Assembly (NCBI GenBank): GCA_001598975.1
Contig: BBXU01002511.1
Coordinates: 1 to 16,641, forward strand
Reading direction: 5' to 3'
Length of the DNA stretch: 16,641 nucleotides
Source of the DNA: Parachlorella kessleri
Taxonomy: Eukaryota > Chlorophyta > Trebouxiophyceae > Chlorellales > Chlorellaceae
Shown in pieces: positions 1-12,500 of this stretch; the stretch's first letter is position 1, and each line of letters opens with the position of its first letter. A model generated the notes under the pieces. The model was not told the origin of the DNA. It saw nothing but the letters and a program-made list of their open reading frames with translations, and searched no databases. The position numbers and the translations under genes were made by a program.

Positions 1-416
1 GGGGGGGACCGGCGGCGGCGGCCGACGCGCGCTGGGAAGCGGGCAGGGGGCATGCGAGGGCGGGCATCGTATAGGCTGCCTTATTACCATGCTGCTCTGC
101 TGAGCGTGCGGATATGACGACACAACCAAGCCCTCCAGAGTCTGCCTTGTTGAGACCTTCCATCCCAACAGCATCTAGGTCCTCCAAACGGTGTCGGGTG
201 CTGCTGTTGACACGCACGTGGGCGTGGCGCAACTGGCAACCCCTCATCACTGCTGCCCACCCCCTCGCTGCCACGTGCTGCTTTTGCATTTTCCTCTTAA
301 CCAAAGAATGCATTCCCCTCTGGTCCCATTCCATGCAGGTGGGCGTGGCGGGGCGCACCGGGTGCGGCAAGTCCACATGCACTTCCCCTCTTATCCATCC
401 CTCCTTTCCTTTGCAG
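1..416 (+). other. Probable intron upstream of the Walker A exon
   Basis: I see no MRP-like coding sequence here apart from the duplicated Walker A edge at 339-376. The residues that normally precede Walker A in MRPs (the A-loop strand region) are absent, so this is best read as the 3' part of an intron whose donor lies left of the window. It ends in a pyrimidine-rich tract and TTTGCAG at 416. The window opens with a seven-G run. Confidence 0.5.
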
Positions 417-2708
<2,292 letters not shown>

Positions 2709-2710
<2 letters not shown>

Positions 2711-2827
2711 GCTGCATGCTGGGCAGATCTGCAGGCAGACAGCTCCCTTGGAGAGGCACGCTTGCTGTCAAGACCAGGCTGCATGCTGCTGCAGGCAGAC
2801 TGTTCATTGCAGACAGCTCCCATGGAG
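2709..2827 (+). repeat. Imperfect direct repeat at start of ABCC 3' UTR
   Basis: The block AGGCTGCATGCTG ... GCAGGCAGAC ... AGCTCCC ... GGAG occurs at 2709-2753 and again, with a short insertion, at 2776-2827. The first copy overlaps the TAG stop codon, so this is another local tandem duplication at a gene boundary. Confidence 0.75.
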
Positions 2828-3345
2828 CGGGTCGTTGGTCAAGAAGGGCTGCGCCTGCCGCAAGTGTCGTGCGTGGCCTCAGGTGTTTGCGGTGTATGCG
2901 GACAAACACAACTGAGCGTTGGAAGGCTTGTCAAAGCTGCTTTGATTGATCAGGAGGGCAGGCAGGAGGTGCATCGGGGCACACCTGGGTTCACAGAGGT
3001 TGTGAAGCGGAGCCCGGCCCGTCGAACTCAACTACCTTCAAACAAACCCCCTGGCAAGCCGTCAGCTTTGGGTGCTTTGGACCCTTCATGCCTGTGGGTG
3101 GTTTCTTCCGCCCAATGTTTCCCCCCATATTCAGCCTATATTTCTCTTGCCCGCACGCTGTCTTCCTGTGCCCCGTCCTGTCGCACACTCGCTGCTGTGC
3201 AGGAGCACCACCTTGCATAGGGCTATCTTGCTAGACTGTTCATTGTCCACCTTAAGCAGTATGGCAGTCCATAGGACACAGGTGCTGTGCAGCGGCCAAA
3301 TGTATTCGTGATGTTGCACCTGTAATTTCTCCGTCATATTGGCTT
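2711..3345 (+). other. ABCC 3' UTR with TGTAA poly(A) signal at 3321-3325
   Basis: No conserved coding sequence follows the stop at 2710. The first convincing TGTAA is at 3321-3325; green-algal transcripts are usually cleaved 10-20 nt after this pentamer, giving a 3' UTR of about 630 nt, a normal length for such algae. The exact end is inferred. Confidence 0.55.
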
Positions 3346-5070
3346 GCTACATGCTAAGAGCAGGCATAGTATGCGAAAAATAGTTCTTACTGATTGCTGG
3401 CAGCTGTCGGCGGGCAACGTGTTGACTGGCTCGGCACACGGAGATATCTTTCCCTCTGGCGATTCGTCATGGGTGGCAGGCAATGCGAATATAGGGAGCG
3501 GTATGGTTGAACTGGACTGACAGGGCTGAGTGCCCTGTTTTTGTGCCCTGGCTGAGTGCCCTAAATAATAACCCCAAATGAGTGCCCTGGGCTTGCCTGA
3601 GTTCTGAGCCAGTAGGCCTCTTGCCTAGAGAAGCTAGGCCACTGGAACAGCATGTGGCGCGGGTCTTGGTTCGAACTAGGCATTGCCAGTCTGAGTGTCG
3701 CGGCACACCGGCTGCTGCCCAGGCAGGTTGATGGCTTCTGACTGGCTTCTGACTACAGGCTCACAGTTGCCAGCACTCCCGTGAGGGGGATAGTAGTGAA
3801 CTGATTGTACATGTGGTCCAGAGTAGCCCTGACCCAGGGTCAATGCTGGGCTGCTTGCTGAAGACGGAGGGAGCACAGCTAGGCCAATGTGGGCGGCTGG
3901 CAGCCCAAATAAAACACCAGTGGGCAACTATGCAGATGTAACTATGCTGCCTCCACTACCCAAAGCATGTGCAACTAACTACCCGGCACAAGAGGAAGGG
4001 CCTAGCAACGACACCCCTATCACTACAATTTGCCTCCAACTCCCTGCTCGCACGACCCGCCACCAAGACCAAAGACAAAGTGTGTTGAATGCTTTCCGCT
4101 AGTCTACCAAGATGCATAGACACACCCAGTGCGGGACAGAACTTCACCAAACAAATTGCAGTACCTAGGACACCAGAAGCCTGGGCCGTCAAGAGTCTCA
4201 GAGGAATAACTGATTCCAACGACCTATTGCAGTATAGAAGACAGGGCCGCAATTCGGCCCAAACCCACAACTAGCCGTTCATGAAGAGTGGGCAGCACTA
4301 GCTAGCTACTTGGCGGACAGCCATCATGGCTAAGCACAGGGCACAAGACCCATGCACGAATTCCACAAAATGCCATACAAAGCACGGGACCACCTAAGGC
4401 AACCGGAGTGAAGAGTTAGGCACCAAAGACGGCTCGAGCCACGCCCTAGGCATCAAAGCTCGGCATGGCAAGGCCAACATTGAAGGGAGCAAGTTGGTCG
4501 ACTGAAGCGATCACCTCATGCCACCGAAAGACATACCGACTCATCACCGTCCAACAAGGGTGCATCCAATACACAGGCAGGCGGTACACTGCCCTGGTGT
4601 GCGTCACGCCTGCGGAGCTTGCTGAACTTGCTTGCAAAATAGTAATCTTTCGCCTACACCTACTCATGCCACCTACGTGCGAGCGAGGTACCGCTGCCGT
4701 GCATTTATGTGTTTTGATCGCGCACCAAACACGCGACAAGCCAAGGACATACAGTGCTGCAGACTTGCGGCTGGGAGATTCCCCTTGGTAGACGTGGCCA
4801 GGGATGCGCATGGCAGCCACTTGATGGCCCTTATGCTGTCAAGTCACTACAGCACCTGCGACAGCATACCCAAAGATGCCACAGTCAGTAATTGGATTTC
4901 TCCACGCCACGCCGGTTTGGCATGCACTCAAGTCGCCGGACTTGAGACCTTCATGCCTGCGTTGCAACCTCATGCGGCCAAGGTGGCCCCCCAACTTTCA
5001 CCCGGGCTGCTCCTGTGGCTGCCATCCCAGCCCGGCCTGTCTGTAAAGAAAACCAGGCCTCCCACCCTTG

Positions 5071-5120
5071 ACCCACCCACCCACCTCCACACAGCCCCAC
5101 CCCCACCCACCCACCCAACC
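5071..5120. repeat. (CCCA)n-like low-complexity tract
   Basis: Imperfect CCCA/CCAC units form a pyrimidine-strand low-complexity tract (G/T-rich on the - strand), just downstream of the minus-strand gene and next to its candidate poly(A) signal. Confidence 0.8.
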
Positions 5121-5124
5121 ACAC

Positions 5125-5129
5125 TTACA
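5125..5129 (-). terminator. Candidate poly(A) signal TGTAA (minus strand)
   Basis: TTACA on the + strand reads TGTAA on the - strand, about 145 nt downstream of the TAG at 5273. This pentamer is the usual green-algal poly(A) signal. It sits in a low-complexity tract, so chance occurrence is possible. Confidence 0.35.
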
Positions 5130-5272
5130 CACGCAGGATGCCCAGGCCTCCCACCCTTGGACTGCTTCTCCTGTGGTGGGCAATACATACCACCCCGCAC
5201 CCGCCGGATGAGGCACCACGGGTGAGGCACGCCACACCCTCACGCCTAGTACAAAACAGTTGTCGTAACTGA

Positions 5273-6343
5273 CTAGCCCCTGCAGCTCACCTGCCCTCTT
5301 GCACCCCCGCCTGCTAGCAGCTTGCGACCGCCCTGCTGCTGCTCCTGCGGCTGCTGCTCCACTGCGTCCTGCGCCGCCGCAGCGCTGCCAGCCCTGCTGC
5401 GAACGCTGCCGCTGCCGCTGCCGCGGCCGCCCAGTAGCGAGAATGGCAGCCAGCCGGCCTTCCTGGGCTGGTTCTCCTCGAAGGTTATGACGTGGAGTGA
5501 CTGCTTGCCCGAGCCAGGCTTTGGAAAGTACTCCTTGGCTGGCCTGGCGGCCGACTGCTGCTGCTGGCTGGCGTCCAGCTGCATCTGGTTGACCTCCATG
5601 ATCACACGCGCAAACGTCCGCTCCGGTGCGGGCGTTGTGTGGAGCATGCGGCGTGTAACTGAAAGCCGGACAAGCTCCAAAAGGACCAGCAGGGCTAGCC
5701 AGCGCCCCACATAGCTGACTGTATGCAGGAGGGTGGTTCGGCGCTTGGCATGCTCCAAGACCTTGGACTTAAGCTTGGCTGACGCAAAAGCCTCGCTAAT
5801 CTGCAGTACCAGTGCAGGGGCCGGTTAATACACCTCTGCTGGCGTGACAAGGGCTGGTAGTGCCCCGTGCAAACTGGCAGCGCACCAGCACTTCACGCTC
5901 AGCTGTATATAGGGCCACTGCAGAACCATGCATACCTGCTCGCGTGAGATCACTTGTGGTTCGGCCACCATGGCGTACGTCCCTACAGCACAGGACGCCG
6001 GGTTGATACGCGGCGCAGCAGGTAGTTCAGTAGCGTCAGGGAAAGGTAAAGGCAGCTGCTCAAGCTGATTGCCGGTCAGCTCCACGTGCTGTGGAGGCTT
6101 GCGGGGGGTGGGGGGAAGAAGGCCAGCGTGGCGGGACACGGTTTGATCTCGTTGCCGGTTACCGCAGCTCGGTGGGTTAACTCGCAGGCTTACCTTGAAG
6201 AAACGGTCAGTGGGCGCAGGAGAAGCAGAAGCAGCAGTATGCTCCGTTGCAGGCGTGAGGCACGAACTCGTGCAGGCTGACGGCAGTGGTGACACGTTAA
6301 GGAAGAGGGGCCGTCGGACGAATGGAACCAACTTGGCTTTCAT
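5273..6343 (-). CDS. Unknown protein with one predicted transmembrane segment, three exons
   Basis: Model in transcript order: exon 1 6343-6194 (ATG at 6343-6341), exon 2 6088-5936, exon 3 5800-5273 (TAG). Both introns (105 and 135 bp) are GT-AG and all junctions are phase 0, giving 276 residues. Visible: a basic, Ser/Ala/Thr-rich N-terminus beginning MKAKLVPFVRRPLFLN that could be an organelle-targeting peptide; one hydrophobic stretch YVGRWLALLVLLELVRLSV in exon 3; then a Gln-rich stretch, an HVITFEENQPRK segment, and a low-complexity Gly/Ser/Ala/Gln tail. I recognise no family. A consensus donor at 5290-5289 (GGGCAG|GTGAGC) could splice out the last residues and add a further exon. The start is the first Met of the open frame; extra upstream exons cannot be excluded. 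It is divergent to the TFIIA-gamma gene. Confidence 0.5.
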
Positions 6344-7269
6344 ACAAGAGCGCGGTTTGGTGTGGGTTTGGTGATCGTGAATGCGGTATGGGGTGGGTAC
6401 AGACAGTATGGGGAAGGTTGTGCTGGACTGTACCTGCCAGCTCGCCCAGAGCTGGACATACAATCATTGAGGATAATCGTCAGTGGCAGGCCCAGTGAGG
6501 AGAGCTTAAGCTGCGATATGCCTGCTGCAGTTCTTAGTCGTGTCAACACTAGGTTGGTGTACCGCTCCTCAGGTGCATTACACACTGGTCAGTTGAAGGG
6601 GCCTGCCTCTGGATGCCCAGTCCAGCAGTGTGCCGGCCCACCGTGCAAGGAGTAGCAGGAGCCTCCCTTGGAGTTGGCCTAACAGCAGCGTACTTGATAT
6701 GTTTGCCACAAAGCTGGGTTTCGTCGATGACTGTCATGCCTGTACCCACCCGAAGCCCCCAGCTGCAAAGCCAGCTGGCGTCAATAGATGGAGCTGGGAA
6801 CGTTTACTGCAAAGTTTGCTTCAAGTTGGAAGCCAGAGTGATGGATATGAAGCACTCAACAAGTGCACTTCTTGTTGTGGCAAGAATCTGCTACTAGCTA
6901 GTAGCACAGCCTTTTCAGGACGGAGCAAGGTGGGGATACCAAAACATGAACAAAGAATGCGAGGTGCCAGTGGGGAAATGAGCCGCAACTGTGTGACCTA
7001 ACATCCACAGAAGATTAGCTGCGCTTCAAACAGCTCCGTGTTGGTTATCCTTCGCTGAAGGGTGAGACAGGGCCAGGTGTCCAAGGTTAGGGGGTTTCCT
7101 GCAATGTCCTGGACGTAATGCCAGCCCGGAGATAATAACCTATTTTCGCCAGTTTTGCTGCCCTAGGTAACGAAACAGCCCAGCCAGTGGCCTTATTTCC
7201 ATACAAAGAGCAACCACAGCCTCTGAGTACACGTAAGGGAGCTGTCGCACAGCTGTGCACCATCGGAGC
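6344..7269. promoter_or_regulatory. Shared upstream region between divergent genes
   Basis: This 926-bp interval separates the start codons of the minus-strand unknown gene and the TFIIA-gamma gene. It must hold both 5' UTRs and promoters unless there are non-coding first exons. I see no convincing TATA box and no conserved ORF. It contains an 18-bp perfect palindrome at 6889-6906. Confidence 0.5.
6889..6906. repeat. Perfect 18-bp palindrome TGCTACTAGCTAGTAGCA
   Basis: The sequence equals its own reverse complement over 18 bp with no spacer; the flanking bases do not extend it. It lies about 360 bp before the TFIIA-gamma start codon. It could be a dimeric factor site or chance. Confidence 0.85.
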
Positions 7270-8190
7270 ATGGCCACGCACTTGTACAGGGAATCTAAGC
7301 TTGGAGACAGCCTTGTGGAAGCTCTTGACATACTTGTTGACGACGGAAAGATACCGGGGCAGCTGGCGCTGCGGATCCTTGCCGAGGTACCACAAAGTCC
7401 ACCTGGGGTGCAGCTGTGCGGGGCCGTCTTGCGCACCCTGTAAGGGCCGGCAGCTGGGTGCCGTGCCTAAAATGCGCTGCACGGGGCTTAGCATTTGCCT
7501 GTGGTTAAGGTGGTGCCCCAGCTCCCTGTCACGCTTCTCCTGGGGCCTGATCGCTCACCTTCCTCACCCTTCTCAACCTGCAGTATGATGAAGCGATCAC
7601 CGCCGCCCTAGAGAAGTTGAATTCCAAGGCCACCTTCAAGGGCCAGCTAGATGTGTACAGGTTTTGTGACAACGTGAGTGGGACAGGCTTCCTGCGCTGC
7701 TGCAGCATGTGCACGTAAGGAGCCATGGCGTGCTTCCCTGACTGCCATGCGGCAGCACAGCTTGCTGATAGGCGCGAGACTGCCTCAGACACTACCCGGC
7801 GCAAGGTCGCGCTCCTGGCTTGGCAAGTGTGGGGCGTCGCATATGCCGCTGCCGGTGGCTTAGTGGGTGCCGAGGGGGCCTGGGGAGGAGAGTGGTCTGC
7901 AAGGAGCTGGCATGCCTTCCCTGTGTCTCAGGCAGTTGTCCAGCCTGCAATTTGTGACTGGGGAGTGTGTGCCTGGGATGAGGGACGCAGCTTCGCCGCG
8001 TGTGTTTGAACAGCCCCGCCCGGCTGCCCTGGTGCTTGCGCAGGTGTGGAACTTTGTGCTCAGCAACGTGCAGATACGGCTGTCGCCCTCCAGCAGCAGC
8101 AGCAAGCGAGACGAGGAGGAGCTCAATGTGGAGAGGCTCAGGATGGTGCTGGTGGATTCCAAGCTTGCCGGCGGCAACCCCAACCCCTAG
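7270..8190 (+). CDS. TOA2: Transcription initiation factor IIA gamma (small) subunit
   Basis: Exons 7270-7386, 7584-7673 and 8044-8190 (TAG) join at phase 0 through GT-AG introns of 197 and 370 bp, giving a complete 117-residue protein. The family's human and yeast members are about 109-122 residues. The N-terminal four-helix-bundle part starts MATHLYRESKLGDSLVEALD and includes QLALRILAEYDEAITAAL; the beta-barrel part includes FKGQLDVYRFCDN followed by VWNFVLSNVQIRL. These correspond closely to the human and yeast small subunit (GTF2A2/TOA2). TFIIA binds TBP and upstream DNA in the nucleus and stabilises the preinitiation complex together with the alpha/beta subunit. A Ser-rich, charged loop (SPSSSSSKRDEEELNVE) between the last strands is longer than in human. 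It is probably a constitutive, single-copy housekeeping gene. Confidence 0.96.
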
Positions 8191-9596
8191 GCTGGTTGGC
8201 CTGGGCCCTGCCCTCGGCCTTAGCCTAGCTTAGCAGCTGCAAGCCCAAGCCCTCTGTGCGGATGGTGCTGGGTCAGCACCCGCCAGCCAAGCGGGGACAA
8301 CTGCTGCACTCCCAGCCGGAGGGAGCCGCTAGATGAAGTCGCAACATGCATGCTGAAGGCCGGATCGGGCGCAGAAAAGTACGCTGGCGATTACCCTCTC
8401 CCTAGGCCGTGTGCTCGAGGCCTAGGAGTGGCCAGAGCAGTGCCCTCCGCTGGGGCTTTCCAGCGGTACTCTGCGTTACCAGCAGGTACATGCGTCCTGC
8501 ATGGCCCTGCCAGCCCACCAGCACCTGCATCGACAGCAAGAGCAGCAGCAGCCAAGCAGCGGCAGCTGCGCAAGGAGCAAGCGGACCAGTGGAGGCGTGG
8601 TGTGGAGTGGCTAGGGCAGGGCTGCAGCAAATACGTGGTCAGAGCTGCGGGACAGTCAGTGCTAGGCGGGGCTGCGGGGCTCGAAAGTTTGCCAACGGCA
8701 GAGCGCAAGCACCTAGGCTTGGCGCAGAGCGGAGCTGACACTGGGTGCGGAGGGCCGTTCGTGCTTGGTGGTAGTGCGTTCTGACTCAGCACGGAAGCTT
8801 GGGTCTTGGCTTTCCAGCAGACACCCGGCTACCTTTTGTCGCCCAAGAGCAGAGGATGCCGCCCGTGCCGGGCCTCCGTATCATGCTGGTAGGGGTTGCG
8901 TTGATATGGCGTCATCAGTTTCACCCTTGCCGTGCAGAGAAGTGCACCCCTCTGCCCTTGAATGAACTTCTCCACATTGCCTGCAATGGGGCTGCCGATG
9001 TTATCCATGGATGAGCTGCCAAGTGTAAGCTCACCACTCCCTACTCCTTCATGGAACTGTTTGGTAACATGTCACGCTTTCTGACGAAGATGGTGGCAGC
9101 CTGTCGAGCAGCCACCCTAGCACGCTTGCACTGGTTGCATGTGGTGTTCTTGTGTAAGCGCATTTTCGCCACTAATACGAGAGTAGCTGGCTTGGTCGCA
9201 TGAGTGTTGGTTGAAGGCAAGACTGGCTTAAAACATCAGAAATTGGGCAAGCCTCAGGCGCATTCTGCATCCAGTCTTGTCAGTACAGCCCAGCTCTCAG
9301 CCCCTGCTTGCACTGCACTGTCTGCCACCCTTACTAGTAGCTAACCTGAGCTGAGAGAGACTGAGCAGGCAAGGCGAGCAGCGAGCCTGAGTTGCGTTTG
9401 ATGTTCTGCCTAAGGTCGAGTGCTGTGAATGCTACAGGCGGCACAAGCTCAGCTTGCAGTGTCAGGTCCCAAGCTCGCCATGGTGCGCCTGCTGAGCTGA
9501 CATGGCAACCATCTTGATGTGGCACATACCACTTGAGATGTATGCACATTACGCATTTATTATTACCTACACTGCAGTATCTGGAGCTTTCTGAAC
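8191..9596 (+). other. TFIIA-gamma 3' UTR and D27 upstream region
   Basis: About 1.4 kb with no recognisable coding sequence. Two TGTAA pentamers in the sense direction, 9024-9028 and 9153-9157, are candidate poly(A) signals, giving a 3' UTR of roughly 850-980 nt. The remaining 440 bp or so before the ATG at 9597 would hold the D27 promoter and 5' UTR. An AT-rich stretch (CATTTATTATTA) near 9553-9564 lies close to the ATG; a TATA role there would leave a very short leader, so I do not call it. Confidence 0.5.
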
Positions 9597-12500
9597 ATGC
9601 TCCTTTGTACCAGTCCTCTCCTGAGCTCAGGTGCAAGAGCCCCTGCTGCTAGCAGAAGCTCTGGGGCCCCCAGACAAGGGACGCGGGGCTGGAGAGCCGC
9701 TAGGCCCGTCGCGCAGGCTGTGAAAGTTAGCAGCAGCGGTGATGGCAGCAACGGCAGTGCAGTTGCGGTCGTGCCGCCTGCAGACCCCTTCGCCACCAAG
9801 GAAGTGTACAAGGATAACGTGTTTGACCGCTTCATGATCAACTACTTCTCTCGCACCATGTCAAACGAGCTGGGAGGTGAGCCGGGGCTTTGAAGCTGCC
9901 CCTAGGACAGGCACCGCGTGTGGCCCTGGTGCCTTGCTTGGCGGTCTTGTCCCTCTGGCCCCTTTTCCCTTTTTCCAACTCCTGCGGGTTGGTCTGAAGC
10001 TTTACCAGGCTGACACTGTGCCACGCTTGGCGGTCTTGCTCCCTCTTCCGCTGTTCCACTCTGCCGCCGACCATATTGGGTCGGTGCCACTCGGTTACAA
10101 AGTACTACATGCCTTTATGAGGCCTCTTAACACAGCACCACCCTGCAGCATGCTGCAGTCTGCTCCTGGCTTCAGCTGGGGCCATATGTCAACTCCCACA
10201 TACCTCACCAAACTTTTACAGCGCTGCCACCGCAGGCCTGCCCTACGATGGCAGCTACGAGAGCTTTGTGGACCTGTCGAGAGAGATGATGCGCGGCCGC
10301 AACACCCAGCAACAGCAAGAGGCGGTGGCTGGGGTGCTGGTCTCGCTGCTACCGCCCCAAGCGCCCGCCAACTTCCGCAAGTGGTTCCCATTTAACAAGG
10401 TGCGACCCTGTGTGCTGATTGTGCTCTACTTCCGTCCTGATTCCAAGGCAGCTGCTGTGCTGTGATTGGGCCTGTCTCTGGGGGCGCGTGGCTCACTCGT
10501 GGCGCCCCTGGCGCAGCAGCCCCCTAGCACGGCTGGTCGAATGTGCAACTTGGGATGTCTGACGAGCTGGTGTAGCCGCTGTGCTGTGAGATGCATCGCT
10601 TGCACACCAACTCGCCGATGGTGATAATGTGGTCCAAGGTGGCGCCGAGAGTGCCCTGGTGTCATCTGCTGGCGCTGCAATGCCTCCTGGCTTGTTAGCC
10701 GCCTGGTGGGCAACCACGGGACTTTCCCTGGTTGGGCGCCCTTGGCAGCATGCTTGGCATGTGCCTCGGGGCTGAAGCGCCTCCCTCAAATGCCCTCCTT
10801 GGCCGCAAGTAGGTAGTGCCAGAGCAAGGCAGCGCCCACAGTCTTGCCGCCGCCGCGGGGTGTTTGTACGTACAGGCGCTGGGTGGTCGCCTGGGACCCA
10901 TGTGCTCAGCCAGTGTGTATCCCTTGCCTGTGTGCAGCTCAACTCTGAGGTGAATGCCTTCATCACCACGCTTGGCTTCACCTGGCTGGTGGGACCCTCA
11001 AAACTTAAGAAGGCAAGTGCTCCCGCTTTGCCGTGGATTAAAAATGTATCTTGCTTCTCTGTGCCCGCCATGGGTGGGACGGGAGCTCACTTCCTACCCC
11101 CCACTGCTTCTGCTCTTCTGTCGGGAACGCCCCCGTTTGCGCGGCAGTGGGGTGGCAGGGGCAGCTGTTCTTTTGTTGCTATATTTGAATGTTGTTATAT
11201 TTTGCGGTTGTTTAGTTTGTTTAGTGAGGGGTGGCAGGTAGTGCGGACAGGGTGGAGGTAGGTTATACCTGAAAGAGGGCTGGGCTGTATGCATTATTTG
11301 GGTGCATTATTCCTTTGCAGATCGAGGTGGACTACCAGGGCCGCAAGGAGGAGTGGCTGAGCGGTGTGGAGATCAAAAAGTGTCGGTACCTGGAGAGCTC
11401 GGGCTGCGTGGGCCTGTGCGTCAACCTGTGCAAGCTGCCCACCCAGAAGTTCTTCACCGAGACCTTTGGCCTGCCGCTGACCATGAACCCCAACTTTGAG
11501 GACCTGAGCTGCGAGATGGCGTTTGGGCAGTACCCGCCGCCGGTGGAGCAGGACAAGGTGGGGTACTGCGCTGGGGGGGTGGCGGGGGGGGGGTGCGGGG
11601 GAGTCCTTCCCAAAACCCCTAAAATCGGCGAACCCCGGCCTTGAGGACCTGTGCATGGCTGAACTGCGGGACGGGTCTGGCCAGCGCCGCTGCCGGCAGG
11701 GCGCGGCGGGGTACTGCATGCTGCGGCCAGTATTGCAGAGCCGTGGTACTGGAAGCTGAGGTCAGCGCCGCTCGTGGGTGGGCCAGGGCGTGTGGGCGGC
11801 AGCTGCCGCTGCCCGCTGGGGGCCTATCGCGCCAACCGCGCTGAGCATGCTGAGTGTGCTCTGCATGGCTCAGCACCTTGGTGACCACCCACAACCTCGG
11901 GCCGCTGTGCAGCATGAAAGCGCGCCGCCCACACCCCCTGAGCTGGGTGTCACTGGCCAGGGGCCTGTCACGCGTGGTCTGCACTGAGAGTCACCCATGT
12001 TGAGCTTGTTTGTGTGGCTGTGCTGCTGCCGCAGGTGTACAACCAGCCGTGCTTCGCCAAGCAGTGCAACCTTGTGGGCAACACCGTCAGCAGCAAGGTG
12101 CGACAGACTCAGTAGGCTGACCGCTGTAGGACTGTGTGTCTGGAGCATGCACCGTACTGGGGGGTTCCTGGGTACGGTCGTTAGAACGGGGGATGCGCAG
12201 GTGGCAAGCTGTGGGGTTTAGGGTATATATAATGTTAGAAAGGTTGCTGCGGCCTGGGAAAGCACGCCTGCCCTTATGTACTTGTGGGGGAGCAGCCGTG
12301 TTCGTGTCTTTATCTAGCTTCTAGACAAGTTTGGAGTTGGTATATCCCTGGTATATCGCACCCGCCAGTCCCTGGGCCGCCTGCAGTCTCCAATCCCAGA
12401 CAATGGTGCCCCCCCCCCCCGACCCCTGCCCCGATGTTGACTGTCAGCTGGCCTGCAACTGCGCAGGATCTGTCCAAGCCATGCCCTAAGATTGACACAG

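Larger units (their letters stand above)
3346..5272. other. Intergenic region between convergent genes; no gene recognised
   Basis: About 1.9 kb with no protein I recognise on either strand; the reading frames present show no family motifs. Local features are a GTGCCCT motif recurring near 3528-3587, a tandem TGGCTTCTGAC near 3732-3754, and an AGGCCTCCCACCCTTG direct repeat at about 5055 and 5144. From about 3900 to 5270 the + strand is A/C-rich, the sense expected if a - strand transcript covers it, so a long 3' UTR of the 5273-6343 gene may extend here. A minus-sense TGTAA lies at 5125-5129. Confidence 0.45.

Noticed and set aside
3600..3690. tRNA/SINE-like promoter boxes (TGAGCCAGTAGG and GGTTCGAACT)
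   Set aside because: The two boxes resemble pol III A and B boxes about 63 bp apart, but the bases around the TTCGAAC loop do not pair into a T stem and no acceptor stem is found.
4632..5225. Open frame of 197 codons on the + strand
   Set aside because: No recognisable family; the sequence runs into the CCCA low-complexity tract and reads as random composition. It overlaps probable minus-strand UTR.
10493..11071. Open frame of 192 codons on the - strand
   Set aside because: It lies antisense to D27 intron 2, exon 3 and the start of intron 3, and shows no motifs; a GC-rich shadow frame.
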